From Enterobacter sp. BIGb0383 (GTDB lineage: Bacteria; Pseudomonadota; Gammaproteobacteria; Enterobacterales; Enterobacteriaceae): a stretch of DNA of 64,000 nt. The notes beneath the pieces were generated by a model that was not told where the DNA came from, did no database searches, and worked only from the letters and a program-made list of their open reading frames with translations. The stretch spans positions 310,001 to 374,000 of the forward strand of contig NZ_RJKQ01000003.1 in the NCBI RefSeq assembly GCF_003751845.1. Reading direction: 5' to 3'. This document shows, in pieces, positions 25,934-34,223 of the stretch. Position 1 is the stretch's first letter. Each line of letters opens with the position of its first letter. The position numbers were made by a program, and so were the translations under genes.

Positions 25934-26698
25934 ATGAGCGCAAGTGAGAAAGCCGGACACACCTTCTTAGCCAGCCTGGGAAAAACCCGCTTGCGGCCCG
26001 GCGGCGTTGACGCAACGGAGTGGCTATTCAGTCATTCGCAGCTCACGCCGGACAGCATTGTGCTGGAAGTCGCCTGCAATATGGGCACGACCTCTATCGA
26101 ACTGGCCCGGCGTTTTGGCTGCACGATTTACGCCATCGACATGGATAAGAACGCGTTGATTAAGGCGCGGGAAAACGTTGCCGCCGCCGGTCTACAGGAC
26201 AAAATTCAGGTGCTTGAGGCCAATGCCAACAAGCTGCCTTTTGCCGACAATGCCTTCGACGTGGTGATTAACGAAGCGATGCTGACCATGTACGTGGACA
26301 AGGCCAAAACCCGGCTGATTGGCGAATATTATCGGGTGCTCAAGCCCGGCGGTCGCCTGCTGACCCACGACATTATGTTCACCAGCGATCGACTGGAAGA
26401 GGGCAGGCAGACGCAGCTGGAAAGTATTGTGAGATCCAACGTTAGCCCGATGACTCAGCCCGCGTGGAAAGCGCTGTTTAGCGCCAGCGGTTTCCAGTCG
26501 GTAGATACCCACCACGGCGCGATGTCCCTGATGTCACCGGCGGGGCTGATCCGCGATGAGGGTCTGCCGCGCGCGGCAAAAATCCTCTTTAACGGCCTGC
26601 GCACTCGTGACAACCGGGCGCGCTTTCTTGGGATGTTCCGCTTCTTTCGCCGCAACCGCCATCGGCTGAACTATATTGCCTGCTGCTCGCGCAAATAA
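25934..26698 (+). CDS. Class I SAM-dependent methyltransferase
   Basis: 254 residues from the ATG at 25934, chosen because GGAGA lies eight bases upstream; a start at 25916 lacks a ribosome binding site and touches the operator-like palindrome. Motif I reads VLEVACNMGTTSIELA. The post-motif acidic residue is in IYAIDMDKNAL. Motif II reads FDVVINEAML, and the motif III region reads RVLKPGGRLLTHD, all as in UbiE-like enzymes. The basic C-terminus is unusual (FRFFRRNRHRLNY). The acceptor molecule is unknown. Possible NsrR and Fur sites precede it. Its 3' end overlaps the convergent HAD-protein gene by 28 bases. Confidence 0.8.
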   Translation: MSASEKAGHTFLASLGKTRLRPGGVDATEWLFSHSQLTPDSIVLEVACNMGTTSIELARRFGCTIYAIDMDKNALIKARENVAAAGLQDKIQVLEANANKLPFADNAFDVVINEAMLTMYVDKAKTRLIGEYYRVLKPGGRLLTHDIMFTSDRLEEGRQTQLESIVRSNVSPMTQPAWKALFSASGFQSVDTHHGAMSLMSPAGLIRDEGLPRAAKILFNGLRTRDNRARFLGMFRFFRRNRHRLNYIACCSRK

Positions 26699-29064
26699 GC
26701 CGGGGATTTCTCATTCAGCGGCCGGTAAACCAGGTGTAAAACCATCGGCTCCGGGCATTGCTGCGGCCGGAAATAGAGAAAACTGTCATCCTGCATATTC
26801 AGCACCAGGTTGTTCGAACGTGTCGCGCCATCAATAAAATAGTCCTCGTTCAGCACCAGCGGCTGCGACTGCCGGGACTCCCGGTCTTTGTACAGGGCTT
26901 TCTGTGGGACCAGGCTGGCGCTATGAATTTCCATATCGCGCAGGGTTTTGCCTGCCAGTATCGCCAGCTCCGGGGTGACCAGCGGAATATAGAGTGAATA
27001 ATAGCCGTCAAAGGTGCTGGTGGCATGCAGGGTTTCACATCTGGCGTTCTGGCTGTCCTGAACAAACATCACGTCGAGAGCCTGCTGGCGCTGGGTGCCA
27101 TTGCCCATCGACCATGACAGGGCATAGCGCGCGCTGGCGAAAAGCGACAGAGCGTATTCCATCCCGCAGCTGCGCAGTTCGGAAGCGTGATTGGTCCGGC
27201 TCTCATCGTTTTCATCCATCGTCAGGCGGGATGCGCCGTAGCGGCGCATATAGTCAACAGCCTCCGTTACATCGACCATCTTTTTGACCAGGTCCGTGCC
27301 CAGATTGATATCAAAGTTGAGGCCTGCAAGCAGGTGGGTTTCTTCTGCCTGAGGGAGATAGATATAGCGGGCAAGGTCGATAGCCGCCGCATCCCATAAT
27401 GCGGGAGTGGTGGGGATCCCCAGCCCGGCCGCCATACGTATGCAGGTTAATGCCTCCTGCTGGATCTGGCGGATCTTCGGCAGAAAAGGCTGGGACAGAC
27501 TCGTGTTTTCGCCGAGCGGAACGCCCTCTTCGCTGTAGTCAACGACTGAAAAGTCATGTGAAGAGCAGAGCATTTCAAACGAGGTGATAAAACGGGTCAG
27601 GGTACGGATAAGGCGAAAATCGGCGTTGTCGGGATTCATCATTGCCGTACGGTTTTTATGCCAGCCGGGCATCCAGGCGGCAATCAGATAGCATCCGCGA
27701 ACGGTTATCCCCAGCGCTTTTTCCAGCAGAGGAGCCAGCAGATTCTGCGCAGTGCCGGAGTATCCCAAATCGACCAGCATCAGCGTATCGCCCGCCCGAA
27801 GCTGTAACGCATTATGCAGATGGGCAATAAGGCGTCCGCGAAATGCTGCCGAGCGGGCGAGGGTTTCCTGTACCACATCGTTGGCCAGCAGCGCCTTGCC
27901 GAGATATTCAGGAGAGTAATTCCGCTTTTTCAGCCGGGCTTCGATTTTTTGGCTTCGCGCCTGGCTGAGCATCAGATGTCGGGCCATCAGGGCAAATCCG
28001 GCAGGGGTGACCCTCGTGATCCCCTGCAGCTTTTCGCTCAGATAATTAATGATGCTCTGTCGGTCATGGAATGCGCTGCAAATCGCGGTAAAACGCGAAA
28101 TCTTCAGTGCGGCGGCGTCGGTGTCCTGCGGAAAGAGAGCCTGGTACGCGGCGTGGGGCATATAGCCATCGCGCATCAGAAAACCCAGCTTTACGCCGGG
28201 GAGGCTATCGCGCTGTTGCTTAATAAAATGGGCGAAGGCATACATCACTGGGCCGAGCATCGTCCAGGCCGTCAGTTTTTCACCGCTAATCTCGTTGCGC
28301 AGGGCGATGGAATGGCAGGCGTGGAAAAATGAGGGGACGGGAGCAGTCGTGTGGCTTGACGGGAACAGGATGCTGGCGGCGACCTGGCGCTGTGCCTGGA
28401 TGCTGACAATCGCGGCTTCATTTTGTTTAAAGTGAACGGCATGAATACCCAGCGCAATCGGGCGGGTAAAATCAGCCTCGGAGTTATCACCCGCATGAAA
28501 AATGTGCCGGGGCTCGATCTGCTCCTGGCCGAGGATGGCCGGCCAGAGTTGGGTGCATTTTCCGTGGCCGAATTCCGATGAACAGTAGATATGATCGATA
28601 AGCGTCGGGAGTTCATCGCTGTGCGAACGGAGCAGACGGTGCAACTGCTCCGCGTTGAAATAGGTATCGCTGACGATGATAGTACGGAGACCACGCGCTT
28701 TTGCCTTCCGCAATAGCGCCAGCGCGGGAGGAAAAAGGAATCCATGCTCTATTTCCAGTGCCAACTCGCGCTCAATCACTTTTTGCTGTTCGCCGGTATC
28801 GAGATGGCCGCTCAGTTCCGAATAAATTTCCTCAATGCTGACTTCTTCCATACCGGTTGTCAGACGTTTTTTGCTTCGTGCCAGCATTTCAGCTTTTGCG
28901 CGGGCGGTTGGGCACAGCCCGGGCTGAAGACGGGTAAATATATCAAAGGGTCGCGAGACGTAACGCCAGAAAAGCGTGTCAAAACAGTCCAGGGATAAGA
29001 CTTTCGCGTCGCTCTTGAGGAACTGTTGTTCAATGTCGTCGAAGGATACAGACGTGTTTTTCAT
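26671..29064 (-). CDS. Large HAD-superfamily protein (COG5610-type) with long uncharacterised C-terminal region
   Basis: 797 residues. The first ~230 form a HAD hydrolase domain: motif I LSLDCFDTLF (D26, with Phe where a second Asp is usual), motif II IIVSDTYF, a lysine in FGHGKCTQLW, and motif IV FHAGDNSEADF. The DxFDT pattern is typical of COG5610 proteins, often found near surface-glycan genes. The remaining ~560 residues carry no domain I recognise. Segments such as LGFLMRDGYMPHAAYQALFP and LVDLGYSGTAQNLL recur in long HAD proteins linked to polysaccharide loci. The gene lies 185 bases downstream of flhC on the same strand and could be co-transcribed. A role in modifying flagellin or cell-surface glycan is a guess. 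Confidence 0.75.
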   Translation of the reverse strand: MKNTSVSFDDIEQQFLKSDAKVLSLDCFDTLFWRYVSRPFDIFTRLQPGLCPTARAKAEMLARSKKRLTTGMEEVSIEEIYSELSGHLDTGEQQKVIERELALEIEHGFLFPPALALLRKAKARGLRTIIVSDTYFNAEQLHRLLRSHSDELPTLIDHIYCSSEFGHGKCTQLWPAILGQEQIEPRHIFHAGDNSEADFTRPIALGIHAVHFKQNEAAIVSIQAQRQVAASILFPSSHTTAPVPSFFHACHSIALRNEISGEKLTAWTMLGPVMYAFAHFIKQQRDSLPGVKLGFLMRDGYMPHAAYQALFPQDTDAAALKISRFTAICSAFHDRQSIINYLSEKLQGITRVTPAGFALMARHLMLSQARSQKIEARLKKRNYSPEYLGKALLANDVVQETLARSAAFRGRLIAHLHNALQLRAGDTLMLVDLGYSGTAQNLLAPLLEKALGITVRGCYLIAAWMPGWHKNRTAMMNPDNADFRLIRTLTRFITSFEMLCSSHDFSVVDYSEEGVPLGENTSLSQPFLPKIRQIQQEALTCIRMAAGLGIPTTPALWDAAAIDLARYIYLPQAEETHLLAGLNFDINLGTDLVKKMVDVTEAVDYMRRYGASRLTMDENDESRTNHASELRSCGMEYALSLFASARYALSWSMGNGTQRQQALDVMFVQDSQNARCETLHATSTFDGYYSLYIPLVTPELAILAGKTLRDMEIHSASLVPQKALYKDRESRQSQPLVLNEDYFIDGATRSNNLVLNMQDDSFLYFRPQQCPEPMVLHLVYRPLNEKSPAYLREQQAI

Positions 29065-29202
29065 GAGGATTTACCGAAATGATTTCTTGGCTTTTAATTA
29101 AGCGCGAGGGGTATTTTACATGATGGGTTTTCTCCGATATTGCCGGAGTAGCGGAAACATTTGTCAGCTTATTTCTCACTAAGGCGTTAAGCTGAATAGC
29201 TA

Positions 29203-29235
29203 TTTACCTTTGCCCACCGCGTGGGCAAAGGTAAA
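29203..29235. repeat. Perfect 15-bp inverted repeat downstream of flhC
   Basis: TTTACCTTTGCCCAC at 29203-29217 pairs perfectly with its inverse at 29221-29235 across a three-base CGC loop. It starts 14 bases after the flhC stop on the minus strand. The stem ends in A/T but no separate T-run follows on either strand, so it may be a weak terminator, an mRNA 3'-end stabiliser or a partial barrier between flhC and the HAD gene. Confidence 0.7.
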
Positions 29236-29249
29236 CATATCTTAAGGGA

Positions 29250-29780
29250 TCATTGCGTCGTGGCACTGTTTTTCTTACAGGCCCGTGACGGTGGGTGACA
29301 CAAACTGCAGGTGAATAGTGCGTTGGTGTAACGGGATGTTGAAATAAAGCTTCCGCCACACCCCGAGCAGGAAACGACCTCAAGCATACCGCAATCGACA
29401 AAACGTAACAGGGTCCAGGCTCGGGTTATTTCCAGTACTGGTTTTTCCTCTGCTGCGCACGGACACTGCTCAATATAAAGCTGATAGGCCTTCAGCAGTG
29501 ATTCGACCGAGCGTTTTTTTTCCGTTTTATGCAGATACAGGAAAATATTATAGAACAGCGATGAGTGGATGTTCTGTTCCCACGACATAAACCAGTCGGG
29601 GGAAAAGGGAAGCATGCCCTTCGCGGGTGAACACCCCTTAATTTCTTTATACAGTCGCAATAATTTTCTGCGGCTGAGTTCGGTTTCACTCTCCAGGACC
29701 TGCATACGTGCGCCTGCGGAAATCAGCGCGATAGCGATATGTATATCATTGACTTCACTGAGAATACTTTGGTCTTTCAT
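29250..29780 (-). CDS. flhC: Flagellar master transcriptional activator subunit FlhC
   Basis: 176 residues; E. coli FlhC has 192, so the C-terminus is shorter. Conserved blocks include GARMQVLESETELSRRKLLRLYKE, KGMLPFSPDWFMSWEQNIHSS, QCPCAAEE and RAWTLLRFVDCGML. The four zinc-binding cysteines are present as CSGC and CSLC in the C-terminal half. With FlhD it forms the FlhD4C2 complex that turns on class 2 flagellar promoters with sigma-70. The ATG at 29780 is chosen by alignment with E. coli FlhC; the open frame extends 32 codons further into flhD but has no homology there. It lies 10 bases after flhD. Confidence 0.93.
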   Translation of the reverse strand: MKDQSILSEVNDIHIAIALISAGARMQVLESETELSRRKLLRLYKEIKGCSPAKGMLPFSPDWFMSWEQNIHSSLFYNIFLYLHKTEKKRSVESLLKAYQLYIEQCPCAAEEKPVLEITRAWTLLRFVDCGMLEVVSCSGCGGSFISTSRYTNALFTCSLCHPPSRACKKNSATTQ

Positions 29781-29790
29781 CGCGTTAATA

Positions 29791-30138
29791 TCACTCTGCA
29801 CTGCCGGGATTCGACAGGGAATGGAGCAGGTCGGTTGAAAGGATGATCCCCGTATGAACCCGCTGCAGGGCATCAATGCGGGAGTCTTTGGTCAGGCAGT
29901 CAATCACCGCCTCACTGTTAATGCGCAACTGACAAATAAGTTGATTGGTTGAGGCGAGTTTGATGAGTTGCGGGGCGGAAAGATTTTTCAATAGCTCCAT
30001 TAACGAGTCGGTTAAACCCAGGCGGAAACAGGCGGCGTTTTTGTCCTGTTTTATCAGAGATTGTGCCAGCATCAGATAAGACAGATTCAGATCATTGATA
30101 TTTTGCACTTGCTCATATTGAGCTTCAATGTTGGGCAT
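29791..30138 (-). CDS. flhD: Flagellar master regulator subunit FlhD, copy paired with flhC
   Basis: 115 residues, matching E. coli FlhD in length. Conserved segments are LNLSYLMLAQSLIKQDK, LICQLRIN with the cysteine that forms the dimer disulfide, and the helix-turn region DSRIDALQRVHTGIILST. CAGGAG is placed well before the ATG. It forms an operon with flhC. A second flhD gene at 47,782 shares roughly 60% of residues by eye over the core (about 55 of 93 positions), so the two are paralogues. The 480-base region upstream is AT-rich, as is usual for this heavily regulated promoter. Confidence 0.93.
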   Translation of the reverse strand: MPNIEAQYEQVQNINDLNLSYLMLAQSLIKQDKNAACFRLGLTDSLMELLKNLSAPQLIKLASTNQLICQLRINSEAVIDCLTKDSRIDALQRVHTGIILSTDLLHSLSNPGSAE

Positions 30139-30617
30139 TTGTAATTACTCCTGGGTTTTGTAACCTGCTTGTTAATTTCCATCCTGGTGTTTATGGTGAA
30201 TCCTTTTCACGCAGTGACGACATCATAACAATGACTGTCGCCAAACCTACGTAGTATCGATAACGGTCAGAAAATAGCATTATAAATCTCAATGGATATT
30301 AAATGAGTCGGGGTAAAGCCATAAATAAGTAACAAAATATCGGGGTTTTATCCTGGTAGACTACGTTGCAGAAGCTGAATGGTGCTAGCCTGAGGGGCTT
30401 TTATTCGTAATAAGAGTTAAATCAATAGGATATGCTCGTTCGTTAAAAAGCCAACACGAATGCTGTTTTCTCTCTTTTTCCCTTTTATTGAGAGACGTGA
30501 AGGTAAATGCTAATTTAGTGTGGTCTTTCTATTTCCTTCCTGCGCTTAATAATTTCTGAAGTGTAATTCTTATTGGGGCTCAATGTTAATGCCTGGGATA
30601 AATCTATGCGAGGTTGT
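30139..30617. other. AT-rich divergent control region between flhDC and a chemoreceptor
   Basis: This 479-base gap should contain the flhDC promoter and a long 5' leader on the minus strand, plus the promoter of the chemoreceptor on the plus strand. I can see an interrupted palindrome GTGA-N7-TCAC at 30196-30210 and a small AGCC...GGCT hairpin near 30,390, but no canonical CRP site or sigma-28 promoter. No gene is evident. Confidence 0.5.
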
Positions 30618-32102
30618 ATGAAGGTTAAAAAGAATAAATTAAAAGGGAAAATTATCGGCACCTTTGTCTTGCTGTTGACTTTTTTCCTGTTGATATCCGC
30701 CTGCTTTTTATATTCTATGGCGACGATCAGTGAACGTGTTGACAGTTTCGCGATTGGCTTTTTCCAGCATGATTATCTGGCGAAGACCAGCAGCTATCTA
30801 CATGAGGAGGGCGAAACGCCAGAAGAGAGGGCCGCTTCATTGAAAAACGCCTGGCAGATGTTTGACGAATTTGTTGCCATTGCGCCAGTCAAATCGGAAA
30901 GCGGAAGGCAGAAAACCCACGAAATGCAGGCGGCAATTGCCAACGTTAAGCGCGATCCCACGAAAGCCAATATTGCGGCATTCGATAAACTGGCCCTCGA
31001 TTTCCGTGGGCTGATTCTCAAGTATGATGTTCAGGGGACAAAAGAGAGTATTCACGATGCTTACGACACCGCTGAAACGATTATCGGCTTAACCATTCTG
31101 GTATTGCTGATCTTATCTATTGTGATTTACCGCATTCTGCGTAAAGCCTTCCTGTCCATCACCGGGGATATCAAAGAGAATATCCGTCGTATCTCTCGCG
31201 GAGATCTCACCGAAGAAGAGAGCCACTATCGCGAAGATATCAACGGCATTCACTCCGAACTGGACGGAATGCGGGGATCGTTAACCCATATCGCTTCCTC
31301 GATGAAAACCGCCTCGTCGCGGATAGAGCATATTGCCGAAGAGGTTGCTCAGGGAAACCAGAACCTCTCTGTGCGAACCGAGCAGCAGGTCGGCGCGTTG
31401 CAGCTTACCGCCGCCAATATGGAGCAGATCAAAACGGCCGTGGAGCAGAACACCGATAACGCCCGGTATGGAAACACCCTGGCAGCAAAGGCCAATGAGG
31501 TGGCGCAAACCGGCGCGGGAATAATGACAAATGTCATTGATAGCATGGCGAAAATTGATAAGAGTGCCCGACAAATTGCCGAGATCAACCGCGTGATTAA
31601 CGGCATCGCGAATCAGACCAATATTCTGGCGCTGAATGCGGCCGTTGAGGCGGCAAGGGCGGGCGTGCAGGGGCGTGGTTTTGCCGTGGTGGCCTCTGAG
31701 GTGCGCAATCTGGCCAGGCGAAGTGCAGAGGCCGCCGATGAGATTGGTTCGCTGATTCAGGGCTCGATGGTGAATGTGAATGAGGGAACGCTACAGGTTT
31801 CTGAAGCCGGCCAGGCCATGAATGATATTGTCTCTTCAATAGGACAGGTCAGCGCGATTATGAAAGAGATCAGCAACGCCTCGGAAGAGCAGAGTCTCGG
31901 TGTGAATCAGGTGGCCAGAGCGCTGAATGAGATGGACACCGGCACGCAGCAGAACGCGGCACTGGTCGTGGAGTCGTCTGCGATCACCCAGGAGATGAAT
32001 GTGCAGGCAAAAACGCTGGCGGATATTGTTGAAATATTTACCTTTGATGAAGAGCGTGTCGCTGTTTCTTCAACGCCGTTCGCGGAACATCACGCGGGAT
32101 AA
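30618..32102 (+). CDS. Methyl-accepting chemotaxis protein without a CheR-binding tail
   Basis: 494-residue transmembrane chemoreceptor. TM1 lies at about residues 11-33, followed by a periplasmic domain of about 120 residues with several conserved-looking helices, TM2 at about 154-173, HAMP, and a signalling domain with tip [21 protein letters not shown]. It ends in EHHAG, so it lacks the xWxxF pentapeptide seen in two other receptors here and would rely on them for efficient methylation. The ATG at 30618 follows GCGAGG; ATG 30606 or TTG 30573 are weaker alternatives. Its position next to flhDC suggests flagellar control. The ligand is unknown. Confidence 0.85.
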   Translation: MKVKKNKLKGKIIGTFVLLLTFFLLISACFLYSMATISERVDSFAIGFFQHDYLAKTSSYLHEEGETPEERAASLKNAWQMFDEFVAIAPVKSESGRQKTHEMQAAIANVKRDPTKANIAAFDKLALDFRGLILKYDVQGTKESIHDAYDTAETIIGLTILVLLILSIVIYRILRKAFLSITGDIKENIRRISRGDLTEEESHYREDINGIHSELDGMRGSLTHIASSMKTASSRIEHIAEEVAQGNQNLSVRTEQQVGALQLTAANMEQIKTAVEQNTDNARYGNTLAAKANEVAQTGAGIMTNVIDSMAKIDKSARQIAEINRVINGIANQTNILALNAAVEAARAGVQGRGFAVVASEVRNLARRSAEAADEIGSLIQGSMVNVNEGTLQVSEAGQAMNDIVSSIGQVSAIMKEISNASEEQSLGVNQVARALNEMDTGTQQNAALVVESSAITQEMNVQAKTLADIVEIFTFDEERVAVSSTPFAEHHAG

Positions 32103-32118
32103 TCACGACAAATAATCG

Positions 32119-32152
32119 GAATACAGCGGTGTGGAACCACGCCGCTGTATTC
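32119..32152. terminator. Strong hairpin between convergent chemoreceptor genes
   Basis: GAATACAGCGG at 32119-32129 pairs with CCGCTGTATTC at 32142-32152. Inside it, GTGG pairs with CCAC around an AA loop, with one T-G wobble between the two stems. The T-run is poor on both sides, but the site lies exactly between convergent gene ends and is likely a bidirectional terminator. Confidence 0.6.
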
Positions 32153-32173
32153 GTGTTCCTGGCCGAACAAACG

Positions 32174-33208
32174 TTAACATTTAATATCCGTTGCCAGCGT
32201 TTCCACCAGCAGGACAACGCGATTACTCGCCTCTTCCATTTCCATCAGTTCCGCCTCCATGGTGGGCAGGTCTGCGTTAAAGAACGCCTCCAGCGCCTGC
32301 CGCCCGGCGGAGTGAACTCTGGCATGCGGTTCTTCAAGCTGGCGATATGCGACATGCTGTGAGAAGTTGCGTCCTTCCCCCGCGTAATACCATTTACCCA
32401 GACGGCAATCCGTATGGGCATTGACGCAGTAGTCTTCCCGCTTCTCAAGCAGCAGTTTATACACCTGAAGTTTCCAGATAACGTGATCCAGCTTGACCGT
32501 ATTCAGAAATTGCAGCGTCGAAATAAACGAAATGATCGACTGCATTCTGGCTGAACGTTCAATCACGGTCTGGATGGAGGCGACAACGTGGGTGATATCC
32601 TGGTTGATGCGTTCGATCACCGGGTGCATATCGGATACCACAGAACAGACGGTACCGGCGCTCTCTTCAATACTTGTGGTCAGGGATGAGATATTGTCGG
32701 CGCTGCGGTTGACCTGGGCTGAGAGATATTTTATCTCTTTGGCAATCACGCTAAAGCCTGCGCCTTTGTTGCCGACATGCGCGGCTTCGATCGCCGAGTT
32801 GATCGCGATGAGGTTGGTTTGCCGCGAGAGTTGGTTAATCTCATTGATATATTTGTTGATGTCGGCAAAAGAGAGTCTGAACCGGGCCAGGGAGTCGGTA
32901 CACTGGCCGACGCTCAGATCAACCTGACTGATAAGGTTGACTAAATCTTCCAGTGACTTTTTTGCGCCGTTATTACGGTTGTTTAATTCATCGATGGCCT
33001 GCTGCTCACTGCGCAAATCTTCGCTCGATTTTAGTAACGCGTCCCTGACCACCTCCAGCGTGGAAACACCTTTAAGCAACTGGGAGCAAATAATACGTTC
33101 ATAGGCGGGAACATTATGCCCCGGGTCAGGCGCGAAATTATCATTGGCGAGGATTGATGAAGGCGGCGACTGAGTAAAATATTTTATTTTTTTCATTAAA
33201 CTATTCAT
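32174..33208 (-). CDS. Soluble chemoreceptor-like protein with C-terminal zinc-binding CZB domain
   Basis: 344 residues and no membrane segment. The middle holds a receptor signalling hairpin with a divergent tip (SRQTNLIAINSAIEAAHVG, then GAGFSVIAKEIKYLS). The C-terminal ~100 residues show the CZB zinc-site pattern: LDHVIWKLQVYK, then CRLGKWYYAGEG, then EEPHARVHSAG, supplying His/Cys ligands. CZB domains sense zinc or oxidants such as hypochlorous acid in TlpD and in the diguanylate cyclase DgcZ. Here the domain order (signalling region first, sensor last) and cytoplasmic location suggest an intracellular zinc/redox input to CheA. AAGGAC sits five bases before the start. It is unclear whether the divergent tip still couples to CheA/CheW. 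Confidence 0.82.
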   Translation of the reverse strand: MNSLMKKIKYFTQSPPSSILANDNFAPDPGHNVPAYERIICSQLLKGVSTLEVVRDALLKSSEDLRSEQQAIDELNNRNNGAKKSLEDLVNLISQVDLSVGQCTDSLARFRLSFADINKYINEINQLSRQTNLIAINSAIEAAHVGNKGAGFSVIAKEIKYLSAQVNRSADNISSLTTSIEESAGTVCSVVSDMHPVIERINQDITHVVASIQTVIERSARMQSIISFISTLQFLNTVKLDHVIWKLQVYKLLLEKREDYCVNAHTDCRLGKWYYAGEGRNFSQHVAYRQLEEPHARVHSAGRQALEAFFNADLPTMEAELMEMEEASNRVVLLVETLATDIKC

Positions 33209-33354
33209 GGTATGTCCTTATAAGAAATGCTTAAAATTTGCGAAGCGTGAAGGGCTGTCTCTGTGTAGTGAGCGTGAGAAAGGTATAAGTTTTTCTATGA
33301 AAGTATTAAGGCATAGCTTTTTAAAAAGGTGTTTATATTAATGTATTTAATAAA

Positions 33355-33798
33355 TCAGATAGTAATATTGTAAGCCTTTCCCGTATCCTGATCCTGTGAT
33401 TTTCCGTGAGCGTTATACAGTGAGGTGCCGGAACCCGCTTTATTAACCATATTTTTTAGCGAAGCAGCTTTTTGCATATGGATTTCAATAAGAGGGTAAA
33501 CGCTGAGGTTCAGTTTTTTTGTCACGGCAACGATGGCGACGATTTTGCTCCAGGATGCCCTGAGAGGCGCGTGGTGGGGATAAGGTGCGATAATTCCTGC
33601 CAGGTTTTCCTCCGTCTTACGCTGTTCATCATAAAAATTAATCGCGGATAGCAGCCGACTTTTACTGTCGGATAACATTTGCAAAGAAACGGGATTAACC
33701 TGGGGACGTTTTAACTGACTGAGCTCCTCCGAGAGTACCGATTCCAGTTCCTCCAGTAAGTGCTGCATTTTGCTCAGTGTGGCACGTAGACTATTCAT
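33355..33798 (-). CDS. flgN: FlgN, chaperone for hook-filament junction proteins
   Basis: 147 residues, close to the usual 140. The N-terminal coiled-coil pattern (TLSKMQHLLEELESVLSEEL) and charged core match FlgN. It escorts FlgK and FlgL to the export gate. The gene follows flgM by 17 bases on the minus strand, the standard flgAMN order, and is the last gene of that unit. The C-terminus (SGTSLYNAHGKSQDQD) is polar, as in FlgN proteins. Sequence similarity within the family is low, so position is an important part of the evidence. Confidence 0.85.
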   Translation of the reverse strand: MNSLRATLSKMQHLLEELESVLSEELSQLKRPQVNPVSLQMLSDSKSRLLSAINFYDEQRKTEENLAGIIAPYPHHAPLRASWSKIVAIVAVTKKLNLSVYPLIEIHMQKAASLKNMVNKAGSGTSLYNAHGKSQDQDTGKAYNITI

Positions 33799-33815
33799 CT
33801 GCTTACAACTCTTTA

Positions 33816-34112
33816 TTAACGTAATTGAAAGATATCCTGGGTCAGCGATGCAGCAATTTTATCGGTATCAATCGGCAGGTCGCCCGCGGCCAGCGCGGCT
33901 TTTATTTTATCCAGCCGTTCGATATTAATATCCTGACTGTCGTCGGTTTTTAACGCCTGAATGTGATTACCCAGACTCACCTTCGTGCCGTTGCGGGGCG
34001 TGCTGGCGTCAGAGGCGGGCCGGGAAATATTCCTGTTTGCACGTCGGGTGCTGTCCTGGTGGATCTCAGACAGCGTGGCCGGGGAGATCTGTTGGGTGCG
34101 TTCGATGCTCAT
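33816..34112 (-). CDS. flgM: FlgM, anti-sigma-28 factor
   Basis: 98 residues, matching E. coli FlgM (97). The N-terminus MSIERTQQISP corresponds to the export signal. The C-terminal half (ERLDKIKAALAAGDLPIDTDKIAASLTQDIFQLR) is the FliA-binding part. It holds FliA inactive until the hook is finished and FlgM is exported. The ATG at 34112 has GAGG six bases upstream; in-frame starts at 34115 or 34124 are less well spaced. A sigma-28-like promoter lies about 50-80 bases upstream, in line with known feedback control. Confidence 0.9.
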   Translation of the reverse strand: MSIERTQQISPATLSEIHQDSTRRANRNISRPASDASTPRNGTKVSLGNHIQALKTDDSQDINIERLDKIKAALAAGDLPIDTDKIAASLTQDIFQLR

Positions 34113-34164
34113 CATTTTCCTCAAAAAAGCGCTTCGCTAAATGATTTTTAAGTCCTTTAATTAA

Positions 34165-34191
34165 TAATCGGGAGTTTCCGGAAATACTAAA
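34165..34191 (-). promoter_or_regulatory. Sigma-28-like promoter of flgM
   Basis: On the minus strand it reads TTTAGTAT, 11 bases, then CCCGATTA. That matches 5 of 8 positions of TAAAGTTT and 6 of 8 positions of GCCGATAA with exact spacing. A perfect palindrome TTTCCGGAAA lies inside. The promoter would give a leader of about 45 bases for flgM. Confidence 0.4.
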
Positions 34192-34223
34192 GGTGGCGAG
34201 CCGTTATCTTTTACCCCTTTTGG

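Noticed and set aside
29250-29876. A longer FlhC starting at 29,876
   Set aside because: The extra 32 codons overlap flhD and have no similarity to FlhC; the ATG at 29,780 aligns with the known N-terminus.
30196-30210. GTGA-N7-TCAC, possible CRP site upstream of flhDC
   Set aside because: CRP sites need a six-base spacer between GTGA and TCAC; this one has seven, so it does not fit the helical spacing.
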